From Haematobia irritans (lineage: Eukaryota > Arthropoda > Insecta > Diptera > Muscidae), in contig NC_134397.1 in assembly GCF_050003625.1 (NCBI RefSeq), positions 277,382,070 to 277,446,069 of the forward strand: a stretch of DNA of 64,000 bases, in the 5' to 3' direction. This document shows positions 24,212 through 37,226 of the stretch, one piece after another. The notes beneath the pieces are model-generated. The model was not told the origin of the DNA, did no database searches, and saw nothing but the letters and a program-made list of their open reading frames with translations. Both the position numbers and the translations under genes were made by a program. The number at the start of each line of letters is the position of its first letter. The first letter of the stretch is position 1.

Positions 24212-24391
24212 ATTCAATTAAAAATTTAATTGATTCAACAATTTTTTTAACTGAAACAAAAATCAATCACAAAAACTACTAGTATCAATTCATTTTTTAA
24301 TTCATACATCATTTCTTTGATTGAAGACATCTCAATTAAAAATTAATTAATTAATTAATTTCGTGATTGAATCAGAAAAAAGGTTGTGTGT
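24212..24391. repeat. AATTGA-rich dispersed repeat
   Basis: CAATTAAAAATTTAATTGATTC and GATTGAAGACATCTCAATTA text, ending GGTTGTGTGTACGG. Confidence 0.5.
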
Positions 24392-26177
24392 ACGGGAACT
24401 ACATCAGATACTGGATTTATTAGAAAGACGTTTGTTTGCCTTTTAAAGGATTTTTTCATATGATTTGGGATTTATATTCTGGAGACTTTCCCTATTACTC
24501 GAATGAGCATGAGAAGTCTTCTGTCTAATCTGGTAATGTGAGCTATAGCGGACCTAAATTACCGCTAGATTTTCAATTTCAAAATGTTGCTTTGGGTTAT
24601 TCTCCATCAAATTTGCCTTAAAGACGTATAATTTTGTACTTTTTTTCTGATTTAATTTTGGTTTTATCGACATCGTTAGATCGTCTTAAAATTTCACCTT
24701 TAATTAGAACATATATACGTTATAAATAAGAAATGTTTACTTGGATATGTAATAAATGGAATGGCAAACTTTTTATGTCCCTATCCTACACCGAAAAAAA
24801 GTAAATTGTTTTATAAGAAGAATCAGCTACCTCGTGCGACACAACGTTGTTAATGCAAGGAAAATTTAATGTCCACGTGTATTTTTTAACTGTAGTTTAT
24901 GAAATGCAACCTCTCGTAGAAGAAAAAATGAACTACAACAAAAGAACGAAATCATTGGCGCCAAATCGTGACTATTTTAACCATACAGTAGTTACTTTTT
25001 ATTATTTTTGGGAATCGTACGGAAATGTTGTTCTGTTTTAGTTTATATTAAAAATATTAAAATTTAAAAACAAATATTTTTTTTTAAATAAAAATAAGTT
25101 AAATTTAACATAAGTTAAACTACGTACCTTGTTTCTTTGTATGGTGTGGATATAAAAATATTACATGCTTTCACAGAACAAATTTTTTTTGTTCAAATTT
25201 CGATAGCTCAATTTTTTTTTTTGGCTGCATGATTATTACGGCGCCAAAGACAGACATAGCTCTGTTGTCTTAAAATTGTGTATTCGTCAATATTATACAT
25301 TATATATGGTCAATGAATTACAAACCTATAGGCAAACCAATAAACCAATTATTTTAGACGAAGACCATATAACTGTCGACTTAAGGAGAACGGTATACAA
25401 ATTATTGCTCTACTTCTTAAATTTTCCAAATTTGAAGTTTGCTAATTTAATTTGGATTTAAAAATGTTTAAAAATTACAGAGGTTGTGGACTTTATAGTC
25501 CAACTTCCGTATAAATCAATAGACCCAAATTGATTTATATGGGAGCTATAGTTAAATATAGTTTCCAATACTGTCCGAGGTATTTCAACAATAACTTTAT
25601 TTTTTATTTTTATATGTAAATTTATTATAATAAACAATTTGAATAAATTACAAAAAATTAAGTACTAGCAACTAAAGCTATCGGCTTATGAATAATCAAT
25701 ATAGGTACAAAAATAATTATTTATTTTGCTTCAGAAAATGGAATAATAAGTACAACTGTTATAATTGTATATTTCAAAAAAATATTGTACAAAAGTTAAA
25801 ACTAAATAATAAAAAAAATCAGGTAAATATAATACCTGTCATAAGATGAGCCCATTTTATATGGTTTACTGCAGTGAAGCTATCAGAGAACAAACTTTCA
25901 CCGTTCGGTCATACAAAACAAATTAACTTCTGTTCAATGTTGCGGTTAACCATGTGAAATTGCAACATTAATATGCGACAAATTGACATTAATCACGCCC
26001 AATCCTCCTCACGTATTCACAGAAATTCTAGCATCATACTCCACATCGAACGCAAATATTCCACAATGGTTCGTATGTTGTGAAACCAATAATCAATTAT
26101 CTGACTAACTATACAGGTATGGGACATTCCACTAACGTTTGGATGGCCGAAATAAAGTTATTGCCATTTCGAGAGGG
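24392..26177. other. No gene; weak HINE-like fragments
   Basis: About 24395-24620 (CTACATCAGATACTGGATTTA) resembles the family C flank at 58190-58240. About 25500-25560 (TTTATATGGGAGCTATAG) is a scrap of a HINE monomer. The rest is AT-rich and unassigned. Open frames at 24847 and 25276 lack recognisable features. Confidence 0.35.
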
Positions 26178-26915
26178 AGCTAACGTGATGTAATGGTTGG
26201 CATGCCCGATTTGCATACGAAAGGTCGCGGCTTCAACCAGTGATGCCAATTTGGTGCTTTTAGCACCAAATTCAGTGCTTTTTGGTTTCCAAAAAGCACC
26301 AAATTGGCGTTTTATTGCCATTTAAACAAAGCGCCAACTTGGTGCTTTCTGTTGTTTTCATTTTGAGTATAATTGACGACATCTTTTCATACAAAAATTC
26401 TGATTAGATTGTCAACATCTTAAGAAACTCAACAATATTGCCATAGAATTTGATTGTTGTGATATATATAAAATATATTTTGAAATTTTAAATTCATAAC
26501 TGATACAAATTATTTGAATGAGTGTTAAATAAGCATTAAAAATTATAAAGATGTACTCTTGGATAGACGTTAATATTTTTTATTTTTGTTTTTGTAGTAG
26601 CACATTGAATTTGGAATAGTTTTTCTAGTGGGAACTGGTTTGTCAGAATTTATAATATAGTTTTGGTGCCTTTTGCCCTTCGGGAGTTGGCATCACTGGC
26701 TTCAACCCCAGTTTAAACCGAACACCAACATGTTTTTCAGCGTTTGTTTTATTCCTCTCAGTAATACTGATGACATTTCTGATTGTCTTCAAACGTATCT
26801 AAGTAGTATCAACGTAATGTGAAACGCCGTTCGGAATCGGTTATAAATAGAAGGTCCCTTGTCATGGAGCTAAAATAGATTCGAGTAGCACTTAGTGGAC
26901 GGCCACTATACCTGA
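26178..26915 (+). mobile_element. tRNA-derived SINE, interrupted by a hAT MITE
   Basis: The head TGTAATGGTTGGCATGCCCG (box A region) and GGTCGCGGCTTCAAC (start of box B) are separated by the 461-bp hAT from the rest: GAACACCAACATGTTTTTC, CTCAGTAATACTGATGACAT, AAGGTCCCTTGTCATGGAGC. The order is as in the SINE at 56051. It is diverged and inactive. Confidence 0.75.
26238..26698. mobile_element. hAT MITE with 8-bp TSD
   Basis: The ends are CAGTGATGCCAATTTGGTGC and (reverse complement) CAGTGATGCCAACTCCCGAA. GCTTCAAC is duplicated exactly at 26230-26237 and 26699-26706. Subterminal GGTGCTTTT/AAAAGCACC repeats identify it as the same family as 42869-43606. It is 461 bp with no ORF. Confidence 0.9.
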
Positions 26916-27435
26916 ACTAACTATTCCCATTTCGATCGTTGAATATAGGGAATTTATTTGCTAACCTGAAAAGGATATGCAATTAATTATTGAAATGAAT
27001 TGAACTGAAAAAATACTGTTAATTTTTAATCAATATTGTCATCTATTTACTAATTAAATTATATTCTATTTACTAGATTTAAATAGAATACAGTTTCTTC
27101 AGTTGAGCTTACAAAATTTGATCTAAAATTTTATTGGAAAACACAAAATATTCGTACTCCAAATCATCCAGTTTGTAGGCGATAGTCCCATATGCTTGCG
27201 TTGATAGTATAGTGAGTTGTTGTTCACGGACATGCGACTTCGTGGATGGTTAAATTGAAAATGAGATTTCCTTGTTTAAATTGCCTGAACATCGTCATAA
27301 TTACGGAAATTTACAAACAGCTTTAAATGTACCAGAATATCTGTTAGGTACCATTTGGTATTCATCAGAAACTTTTTATTTATTTAATTTCTATCCGAAT
27401 TGCCAGAAAATTTAATTTTGTGTATATGTGTAGGT
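26916..27435. other. No recognisable feature
   Basis: AT-rich spacer. Confidence 0.4.
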
Positions 27436-28389
27436 GTTTTTTATACCCTCCACCATAGGATGGGGGTATATTAACTTTGTCATTCCGTTTGTAACACATC
27501 GAAATATTGCTCTAAGACCCCATAATGTATACATATTCTGGGTCGTGGTGAAATTCTGAGTCGATCTGAGCATGTCCGTCCGTCCGTCTGTTGAAATCAC
27601 GCTAACTTCCGAACGAAACAAGCTATCGACTTGAAACTTGGCACAAGTAGTTGTTATTGATGTAGGTCGGATGGTATTGCAAATGGGCCATATCGGTCCA
27701 CTTTTACGTATAGCCCCCATATAAACGGACCCCCAAATTTGGCTTGCGATTGCTCTAAGAGAAGTAAATTTCATCCGATCCGGCTGAAATTTGGTACATA
27801 GTGTTAGTATATGGTCTCTAACAACCATGCAAAATTGGTCCACATCGGTTCATAATTATATATAGCCCCCATATAAACCGATCCCCAGATTTGACCTCCG
27901 GAGCATCTTAGAGGAGCCAAATTCATCCGATCCGGTAGAAATTTGGTACATGGTGTTAGTATATGGTCCCTAACAACCATGCAAGAATTGGTCCATATCG
28001 GTCCATAATTGTATATAGCCCCCATATAAATCGATCCCCAGATTTGTCCTCCGGAGCCTCTTGGAGGAGCAAAATTCATCCGATCCGGTTGAAATTTGGA
28101 ACATGGTGTTAGAATGTGGTCTCTAACAAACGCGCAAGAATTGGTCCATATCGGTCCATAATTATATATAGACCCCATATAAACCGTTCCCCAGATTTGA
28201 TCTCCGGAGCCTCTAGAGGAGCAAAATTCATCAAATCCGGTTGAAATTTGCAACGTGGTGTTAGTATAAGGCCGCTAATAACCATGTCAAAATTGGTCCA
28301 TATCGGTCTATAGTTATATATAGCCGATCCCCAATCACACAAAAATTGGTCCATATCGGTTCATAATCATGGTTGCCACTCGAGCCAAA

Positions 28390-28600
28390 AATAATCTACC
28401 AAAATTTTATTTTTATAGAAAGCATTGTCAAAATGTTATTTCTCCAGAAAATTTTGACAAAATTTTATTTCTATAGAAAATTTTGTCAAAATTTTATTTC
28501 TATAGAAAATTTTTTATAAATTTTATTTCTATAGAAAATTTTGTCAAAATTTTACTTCAATAGAAAATGTTGTCAAAATTTTATTTCTATAGAAACTTTA
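28390..28600 (+). repeat. 30-bp AT minisatellite of HINE-A
   Basis: Repeats of TTTCTATAGAAAATTTTGTC plus AAAATTTTAT. Same unit and same place in the element as at 7600-7950. Confidence 0.85.
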
Positions 28601-28642
28601 CACTTAATTATATACGTATTTAATCGGCCTTTTTTAGTTTAA

Positions 28643-28909
28643 CCCTCGGACAGACACATGAGTCTGGCCAGACCTTTTTCGATTCTAATTGTAATTAAAA
28701 TACATTTATAATATAGCTTCTGGTACCCTCCTAAAATTTTATTACCTATCGATGTGTGAAGAAATCTGGACGGAAAATACGACAGTAATAATGAAATAAT
28801 ATCAACAAAATATCATATTTTCCATATAAATACATTAAAATACATAGTGGGTCTGGCCAGGTCCCATGTGTTACGAATGTGACTATCGAAACATGTGTAT
28901 GACGGAGGG
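28643..28909. mobile_element. piggyBac-type MITE at TTAA
   Basis: 267 bp flanked by TTAA at 28639-28642 and 28910-28913. The ends are CCCTCGGACAGACACATG and (reverse complement) CCCTCCGTCATACACATG. A second inverted pair, GTCTGGCCAGACC and GGTCTGGCCAGG, lies inside. CCCT termini with TTAA duplication define piggyBac. No ORF. Confidence 0.85.
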
Positions 28910-29067
28910 TTAATATATACTACGTATGGACTATGTGTTATATATTACGGTGTTAGGAAGTTTTAAGATACCTTGCCATCGGCTTCAGTAGAAGTTTCTA
29001 CGCAATCCATGGTGGAGGGTACATAAGCTTCGGCCTGGCCGAACTTACGGCCGTTTATACTTATTTT

Positions 29068-30129
29068 ATCATTTTTTAATATAATACCCATATAGATGGA
29101 TTTTACTTCGTAAACTTCTGGAAAATATTTCGGATCAATTTTAATCTATGTAATTAATATCGATCAAAATAAGATGACAACACTCAGCGTAGTCATTTTG
29201 GCCGTGCTCTCTTCTAAGCCTTTGTTCCTTTTTTTGTGAAAAATCCTCAAAAACGAATGTGACATATATTTCCCATTGACTTCTACATGGCGCACTCAAC
29301 CACAAGAATTTGCATGTATTGATATTCCACTCTTAGGCCAATTCATCATAATGTATTTATAATTGAAGGAAGTGGATACTTCAATAATAGACTATGGTTG
29401 GTTGTGGTCGGACCATTGGCTCCGGATATGTCACTTGTAGTATATCATTGGTTTCATCAGACTTTTAACTACCAAATAAATCAATAGATAGCTGAGCGGA
29501 TATCTAATTAGATGGTTATGCATGGAAATGCAACATCAGCTGTTTACCTTCATCAAACTGCAACGAGAAATCATAATCCGTGCCAATTTTAGCCTTATTT
29601 GTATAATTTATTCAAAGCCGTTAGCACTATACAAGAATTACAAAAGATATCATTGTGGTTCTTGCAGGTGAACTGGATAACATCAGATTAATATGGAAAT
29701 AAAGTAGTACATCGGAAGAGGAAAATATTTGTGCAAATAGCGGAAGCAATTGCAAACACCCAATGACATAAACAAACATTCATATGATTTGAAATCTAAA
29801 TTCTGTACATTTTAGTCCGTTGCTTCCAATGAGCGTGAGAAGCAAAATCGACAAATTTTACTTGTAGTTTCGGCAAATTTGGATAATCAGGACGCTTTGA
29901 ATCCACGACTGACCCTCGGACCAAAAATAATCTACCAACCGATTTTAACTTGGGAAGTATTCTGTAACCTTATTGCATATGGGGGATATTATGTAAATTG
30001 TAAATTTAGATATATTTATATTTCCAATTACAAGAATTATACAGGTCAATATTTTCCTGTTCACGATCTACCGGTTGATATTGCTGTTATACAAAAACAT
30101 GCACCAATAGACTCCTATTTGTGGACCTA
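29068..30129. other. No recognisable gene
   Basis: AT-rich, possibly containing very old repeat remnants. The open frame at 29879-30130 lies against a degenerate HINE-C fragment and is not considered coding. Confidence 0.35.
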
Positions 30130-30425
30130 AACTGCATCTAGATTTTCTATTTCAGGCAAGTCGGATAGAAATTAAGGTATATTTAGAAGCACTATAAGTC
30201 AAATCGGGAGATCGGTCTATATGTGGCCTATACCAAAACATATACACACACTGTACTCGGAGCATCTATGTGTGGATATAAACAATTGGGAGATCGATGT
30301 ATATGGACTGATACACATCATATTGGGACTTAAAATACCAACGTCAGGCGAATCGGATAAAAATGGCGGGGAGTAGATGCATGTTTATTTTGTATTAGAT
30401 TTTCGACCTGATCAAGAATATAAGT
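30130..30425 (-). mobile_element. Degenerate HINE family C fragment
   Basis: AATCGGGAGATCGGTCTATA and CGAATCGGATAAAAATGG are family C monomer words, followed by TTCGACCTGATCAAGAATAT, the family C head text. Boundaries are approximate. Confidence 0.55.
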
Positions 30426-30506
30426 GGGGAGCAATTGTAAATTAGGCAAATAAAGCATACTCCTAAGTGATAAACATGCACTCGGTTTTGCTCCCCAATG
30501 TATATA

Positions 30507-31654
30507 CACGCACAGAAAAAACATGTTTGGACATGGTTGCCGCATCCATTTAATGCTTATTAGAGTATGTAATTGTCGCGAAAACCATGTATTTTGTCTT
30601 TGTAAAAATAATTTTCGAGCGGAGAAAAATATATGTTGGCAATAAGCATTTAAATGGTTCTCAAATGCCGCAAACATGTTCTATTATTTAAATGATAGAA
30701 TTTGAGACCATTATATGGTCAGGAAAATCATGTATCTGACCATTCAATTTTTTTACTTTTTTGCAGAGAAAAAAATATTTTTATAGTTTACGTATAGACA
30801 TGTCTACAACCATTACATGGCCATAAAGACCATGTACATTGTTTTCGTGACCATTTAATTTTTTAATTTTTTTGCAGCGACAAGAATTTTATAAAAACAT
30901 TGAGCAGGTACACACGATTTTCATTTTGCGCGTCAGTCGTGTGTTGATTGTTTCTTGGAATGGACGGAGAATACGGAATTATTGTGTTTTGTGTTAATTT
31001 ATTTATTCAGAAATGGCACATGGTTTTATGTGAATACAAACCAGGAAAGTGTAATTGAAAAATATACCTGGTTTTTGTTCTTCATTTTGATATATGGTAT
31101 AATTTATTTTTATTTGCAGTTACATGATGTCTGCGTTTGTACATTTGATGGTCACGAAGTAGATATGGAATGATTACTTATTGTTGAAATTGAACCAAAC
31201 TAGAGTGTGTAAAAATATGTGAAGTTTGCTTGCACGACATTATAAATACAAATAAACAATGAATTAGTTTATAAATAAATAAAAACAAATAAATAAAGTT
31301 GATTTTGTGTTTTCTTTTCTCGAGTGGCGTCCTTTTTTCGACGACGAAAAAAGTTTTTTCATAAAAATCAAAACATTTTAGGTTGTGACCATGTTCTTTT
31401 AACTAGAAGAAAAACTTTTTTGACGAATAACATAACATTTTAGATCGTGACCATTGTCTTTTAATGGAAACAAAATTCTTTTTATCAATATAATAACATT
31501 TTAGATGAGGACAATTGTATTTTTCTTAGAACCATGTTCACTGAGCCAACATGGTTGCAGGTTAAAATGTTACATGGTCGCCGCAAAAATAGCTGCTATC
31601 ATATTATTTTGCTCCTCGAATATGATTGTGGCAATCATGTTTCTTCTCTGCGTG
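30507..31654 (+). mobile_element. 1.15-kb TIR element, copy 2 (inverted relative to copy 1)
   Basis: The TIRs CACGCACAGAAAAAACATG and CACGCAGAGAAGAAACATG have TA at 30505-30506 and 31655-31656. It is nearly the same sequence as the reverse complement of 19513-20663 (1148 versus 1151 bp). The arms hold AACATGG/CCATGT words. The core at about 30890-31290 has different character: a TTTTTATTTGCAG acceptor-like site followed by TTACATGATGTCTGCG, and AATAAA signals near 31250-31295. This resembles captured transcript sequence. No transposase is seen. Confidence 0.85.
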
Positions 31655-31656
31655 TA

Positions 31657-31884
31657 CTATGCATTGTTGGAATGACAAACTTATTGCACCTCCACCACCA
31701 TTCTATACCATTATAGAATGGTGGTGGCATTCAAAAAAAGTTCGCTTGTATTTAAAGATGTTGATCTTCTCTTAAGGATTTTGGTGTTGATTCCGAGCCA
31801 TAGATGCGGCTCATTTATCGAATCGATTTATTGACAAAGTTATTCATGTAACATATAAACAAAAGTCAGTTAAACAATTTAAAA
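31657..31884. other. Spacer with a scrap of the CACTGAAAAAAA family
   Basis: About 31770-31800 reads AAGGATTTTGGTGTTGATTC, CGAGCC, matching the TIR arm of the elements at 889 and 49060. Nothing else is recognised. Confidence 0.4.
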
Positions 31885-32448
31885 AAAAATTGGAAGTTCT
31901 TCCAAAGACACAACTTTAGAAGCACTTCCAGAAGATGCACTCCCAATGATGTTCTTTATTTTAACTATCCAGGAAGTTCTTTTAATTACATTTTTTCTAA
32001 CTTGTTTTTTTCATACTTTTAGTGGGTAATTTTAACTTTTTTTCTTTCAAATAGGTCAAAAACAGAGTAAGAATTCATAACATGGTACAAATTATTTAAA
32101 TTTTGTCGAAAAAAATGCTAAATCCAATCTGAAAAAATTGTGCATTTTTGAAAATATTTGAGGTCAAACGTTTCCGAGAAGCGTTAGAATCCACTAGAAA
32201 TTATAAAAAATTATACAAATTATTTATTTGGCATAATATGACAAAATTTTTTAATTTGCATCCAAAACATTGAATTCGGATCACACCTATAGAAGTGATG
32301 CAAATTCAGTGCAATGGCTGTTGAAATGGAGGACTTCCGTCCTATGACAAGCCCATTTTAAATTCATCGCTTCTGCGTCAATTTTGCACCACTTCCGGAT
32401 CCAAAAAGAACATTATCATTACTTCTTTGGTGTCGCTTTCTTTGCTGG
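31885..32448. mobile_element. CCCAGCAAA-family MITE, left end lost
   Basis: The interior matches the copies at 45668, 47803 and 56535 (GGAAGTTCTTCC, ATGTTCTTTATTTTAACTA, GATCACACCTATAGAAGTGA). The right end is TCTTTGCTGG, followed by GT. The left terminus is not recognisable. Confidence 0.7.
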
Positions 32449-34559
32449 GTTCACATTATAAAAGATACTTCAAAGTAGAGAATATTTTCTCAATTTCAAA
32501 ACAGCTTTAAACTATATCTGAAGGTATTTATCTTTAATCCAAAAAATAAATAAATTTCTTTATTTAAAAAAATGTCTTTAATATTGTGTAAATTACGTGT
32601 TTAAAAATATAGGTGACATAATCTAACATTTTTCAGTAGGGCATAGAAAGGATTGGCTCCAAATCTTGACTTTATTCCATCTCAGTAATGCCAGTGCATT
32701 TCTGAGTGTTTCAAAATCTTCTCAAAGGCTACTTAAAATCGAACGATGGCCTACTTAAATCTGTCAATGCAATGCTACAAAATTACTACAAATCGCAAAG
32801 TTTAACATCCATTAAATAGGCAAATTTTGCTGAATTAAATATCACAACACCCCATTTCAAATGCTGACACTTTTCAATTTACACTTTTTGTTCGAATTAA
32901 TTTTACTCAATAACTAATAACAACCAACCATGACGTACCATACATGACGAGGATTAAGGTCAATCAATTTGGTGGGAAATCTTTTATGCCATTGGATTTA
33001 ATTACACACCGTCACATTGAGACGAGCCAGGAAATATTAATTATTCATTTAATTTGATTTTTATCTAAAATTCGCATCTTCTCTTCGAAATGCGAACAAA
33101 TCATTGTGGCCACTGTAGGCGGGGAGAGGGAATATTTTCGTTTTTTTTTCTTTTTTGTTCACTTCATAATTACCTTTCTTGATTGTCACCACTACGTCGA
33201 CATGACCAGGGTCCTTTCTCAAACAACGAAAAGTCCTTATTAAAATTCTACTAAATGTTAATTAAATATTTCTCCATATTATTGTGACTGCCACATGGGT
33301 GGGTAACAATGAACGACAAAGGAACTAAACAAAAAAAAAACACCGAAGAAGATAGGATATCCAAGGCGAAAAAAATAACCTCGAGCCCAACAACAACAAC
33401 AAAAGTAAATAAAACGAAAATTAACCTTAAAAGCGGATTATCATTGTAAAACTCAATGATAAGCTTCAAAATGCGTGAAGTCGTTTTTAAATTGTTTTCT
33501 CAAGGATTGTTGGCGTGTGTTTTCGGTCCACGGTCCTCTTGTTTGTCTCAGAATCACCTCCGCCTTCCCTTTCTCTACACTAGCTCATGGCATTGTGCCT
33601 TTCGTCGCTCGCAATCCCTTGTCTACCGCCTGTGGCTCTAACACTATTAGCCCCGAGTTGAAGCATGAAAAAAAGGTCATCCCAAGTAGCTTAGGGCTTT
33701 AAATAAATAAAGCTTGTGCAAAAGGACCGGATAAAACCGAAAAAAAAAACAGCATGAGCGGGAGACAAAAACAAAATTCAGAGATAATAGAAAAACAAAA
33801 CGGAAATTATTGTTAAAACTCACCAAAGAAAAAGAAGAAGCTATAAAAACGGGAGACAACCTTACTCATTCCATGGCCTAAGAGAATACACTAACAAACG
33901 TACACACACTCATAACCACTTGCTTTTCTCGATGCACACAGAGTGGACCACAGCATACAGAGAGAAGAAACTGAAACAATAAATAAAGTTTACTGTTTAA
34001 TAAAGTACGCTTGGGGAATGATAAGATGAAGGGTTTCTATACAAGGAATGATAAGAATGACAAAAATCACAATTCAACACAGCAATATAGAAAATTTGGT
34101 AAGAAAAAACTTCAATATCAATCTTCGCTAAAGGCTGAAATAAATAAATGGAAAATATTTGCAACCTAGCTAATTTTCCAAATATTTATCTTTTTTAACT
34201 ACACAGTTGATTGTGTTAATCAGATATAGCGTCCCAAATGCAAACTGTGTCTATAATAAAAAAATTCACAAAATATTTTCAATTAAAAAGTTAATTTAAA
34301 ACGAAAGCTCAATCAAATAATAACAAGTAATTTTTAATCAAATTTAAATAAGTCAGTTAAGAATATGAATCAATGAATTAAATAAAAATATTTTAACAAT
34401 TAAAAATAAAATTGAAAAAATTGTTCGAAAATATATAGATCGGAATCAGGTTTCAACGACTGTTACGAAACGATTAAGGACCAAAATCCGACAGTGCTCT
34501 CAGAAAAAAGGCCTACGAAAATTCTACAGCCAAGTTAAATCAACTTTAATTTAGTCCAT
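32449..34559. other. No recognisable gene
   Basis: Mostly single-copy-looking AT-rich DNA. About 34262-34430 has AATTAAAAAGTTAATT words of the AATTGA repeat. Short overlapping open frames at 33456-33702 have no recognisable domain. Confidence 0.4.
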
Positions 34560-36060
34560 GAAAATAGGTTGTCTTTAGTTAAATTAATGGCCGCCCCTTT
34601 GCCCGACTTTTTTTAAAGTACAGTGAAAACCAAACTAAACTCCCCCGACTGAAATTTTACGGAAAAATGGGTGAGGTTATGAAATTTATATCAGGTTCCT
34701 GATTTTTTAATAAAAATAAAAGGGCATAGGGAGACATCCGCTTCTCTTAAGTACATACAGAGAAACAATTAAACTTTACCGAGTTACTTGAAATTTACAG
34801 AGGACTGGGGAGAGATCGTAACCTCTGTCAACCGTAATAGTTGATACCTGATTTTGTGATTTTTGGACGGAAGAGAGGCCGCCCCTTTAGGCATTTGGTC
34901 GGGGAGGAGGTCCTCCTCTAAAACTGCAAAAAAATGGCTCTATTAACCATGTTCCTTAATCTATATCTGTCCATAAAGCTCGAAAAATAATTGTATAATT
35001 AGATATAATGCATTTGGACGTCAATTGTCTGTTTCGGTAGCAGGCTAACATGAAATATAAAAAAATTTAAGTTTTCTTGAAATTTACAAAGGAAGCGGGG
35101 GGAAATGTTATAAATGACGAGGCAACCTTCATTGCCCCACACTTGAAGGAAAGTTTCAAGAATTTTGAGGGAAGGTTAGGGGTGCTATTCACTACGGTGT
35201 TTGTCGATATTGTATCGGGGAAAATGACGTCCCTTTAAAACAATAGAGCAAAAATTAAACATCTCCGATCTACTTGAAATTTACAGGGAACGTGGGAGGA
35301 GGTGATGAAATTTATAAATGATTTTTAAATTAATATATGATTTTTCGATATCTGGTTGGCGAAGGGGAAAATTGAAATAAACTTTGTCGATTTACTTCGA
35401 TAGAATTTATAGGGACCATTGAGTAGTTGCGAAATTAATATAGGGTACGTGATAGTCCGATATCAGGTCAGAGCGAAGGTGGGGAGAGAGTTCCCTTTTG
35501 TCGGTTTTTTTCTCTTAAATTGAAAGTGGAGGGTTGTCCGTAAATGGGAACTCGGTATATAATTTTATGATTTTTGCACAGGCTTCTTTCTTCCAGACTT
35601 CTTATTAGTAAAGAGAGGGTTCCCTTTTGTCCGTTTTTTTTTTTTTTTTTTTTTAAGTTGAAAGTAGAGGGTTGTCCGTAAATGGGAACTCGGTACATAA
35701 TTTTATGATTTTTGCACAGGCTTCTGCCTGACTTCTTTTTAGTAAAGAACTTAAATTTACATGAAATTGGCAGCCAACGTAGAGGGTGCATTATTTTCCA
35801 ACATTTTAGCAAATGTTAATGTGGTAAAATTTTTTACTACTGTTGCCTTTTCCGATTTATTGGATGGGAAACAGTAATTCTTTGTATGTTATTATAATGT
35901 AACGCTTAATTTTCAGATATGTTGAGGAGAAGGATACCTTTCCTTGACAAACCACACTTAAAATTCACAAGAAATATAGAAAAAGGTACACCCTCTCCCG
36001 CCGTATTTGTACCTATAAAGGAAAAATCAAGTAGTCCGATTTGTTTAAAAGAATTCACAT
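34560..36060. repeat. Degenerate tandem repeat of unrecognised class
   Basis: Loosely periodic units share the words TACTTGAAATTTACAG, GGACTGGGGAGAG, GAAATTTATA, TCAGGTTCCTGATTTTT and GCCCCTTT. Recurrences start near 34640, 34790, 35080 and 35275. It is G-richer on the plus strand than its surroundings. No ORF, TIR or TSD was identified. Confidence 0.5.
35487..35745. repeat. 138-bp direct duplication
   Basis: GTTCCCTTTTGTC...GGGTTGTCCGTAAATGGGAAC...GATTTTTGCACAGGCTTCT occurs twice, offset by 138 bp (AAATGGGAAC at 35542 and 35680). The copies differ mainly in poly-T length. Confidence 0.85.
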
Positions 36061-36103
36061 CTTTTCGAATTTGTTTTTAGCACGAATATGTTTTTAGCAC
36101 GCT

Positions 36104-36492
<389 letters not shown>

Positions 36493-36501
36493 ATAACACT
36501 A

Positions 36502-37028
36502 CACCCAAAAAAAAGTGAACGCACCGTGGAAGAAAATGTAGGTTTATTTTAGAAAATTTTAACTAAAATAGTTTTCTAATTGCAACAATTTAACAAATAA
36601 GTTAATATTTTTTGTCAAATTGAAGAAAATTTTTTAAAAATAATTATTTTTTTCTCTTGTTTAAGAAAATCTTATATGTTGAAAGAAAAAATTGGAGTAA
36701 AAATATGTTAAAATGTTTTTAGCGCTATACGAAGTTCATGACAGGTACAATTTTAATAAAATTTACTCATTTGAGAGTTTTATGAAATCAATTTAAGCAA
36801 ACTTCTGCCATTTTAGGAAAATATGAACTATTTTATTTTTTAGTAAAATTGTGCACTATATTTGTACACAACTTTTTTTCTTCTTTTTAGTTCACGTCAT
36901 TAAAGTTAGCAAAAAATTATTCAAAAAAGGAACATTTACTCATATTGTGCAAAATTTAACTAAAATCAACTAATCGTCATGAGCTAAAATAAAGTTCAGT
37001 TGGCATTAGAGCCTCTTTTTTCTGGGTG
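36502..37028. mobile_element. 527-bp MITE (CACCCAAAAAAAAGTGAACG), copy 1
   Basis: The ends are CACCCAAAAAAAAGTG and (reverse complement) CACCCAGAAAAAAGAGGC, with TA flanks at 36500-36501 and 37029-37030. Copy 2 at 37227-37753 looks identical by eye; the copy at 47873-48399 has the same length but is diverged. No ORF. TA duplication suggests a Tc1/mariner-type origin. Confidence 0.85.
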
Positions 37029-37061
37029 TAAAGACGTTTTAAAAACTGTTAACTCTTTTTT

Positions 37062-37217
<156 letters not shown>

Positions 37218-37226
37218 ATAACACTA

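Larger units (their letters stand above)
27436..29067 (+). mobile_element. HINE family A, complete, with nested piggyBac-type MITE
   Basis: The head TATACCCTCCACCATAGG and the TGTCCGTCCGTCTG block are followed by 153-bp monomers to about 28350, the CATGGTTGCCACTCGAGCC block, the 30-bp minisatellite (28390-28600), a nested MITE (28643-28909), and a tail with TTGCCATCGGCTT, CATGGTGGAGGGTACATAAG, CTTCGGCCTGGCCGAACTTA and an end in TATACTTATTTT. Confidence 0.85.

Noticed and set aside
33456..33702. Overlapping short frames as a host exon
   Set aside because: No domain similarity recognised, no consistent splice sites; two frames overlap, which suggests chance.
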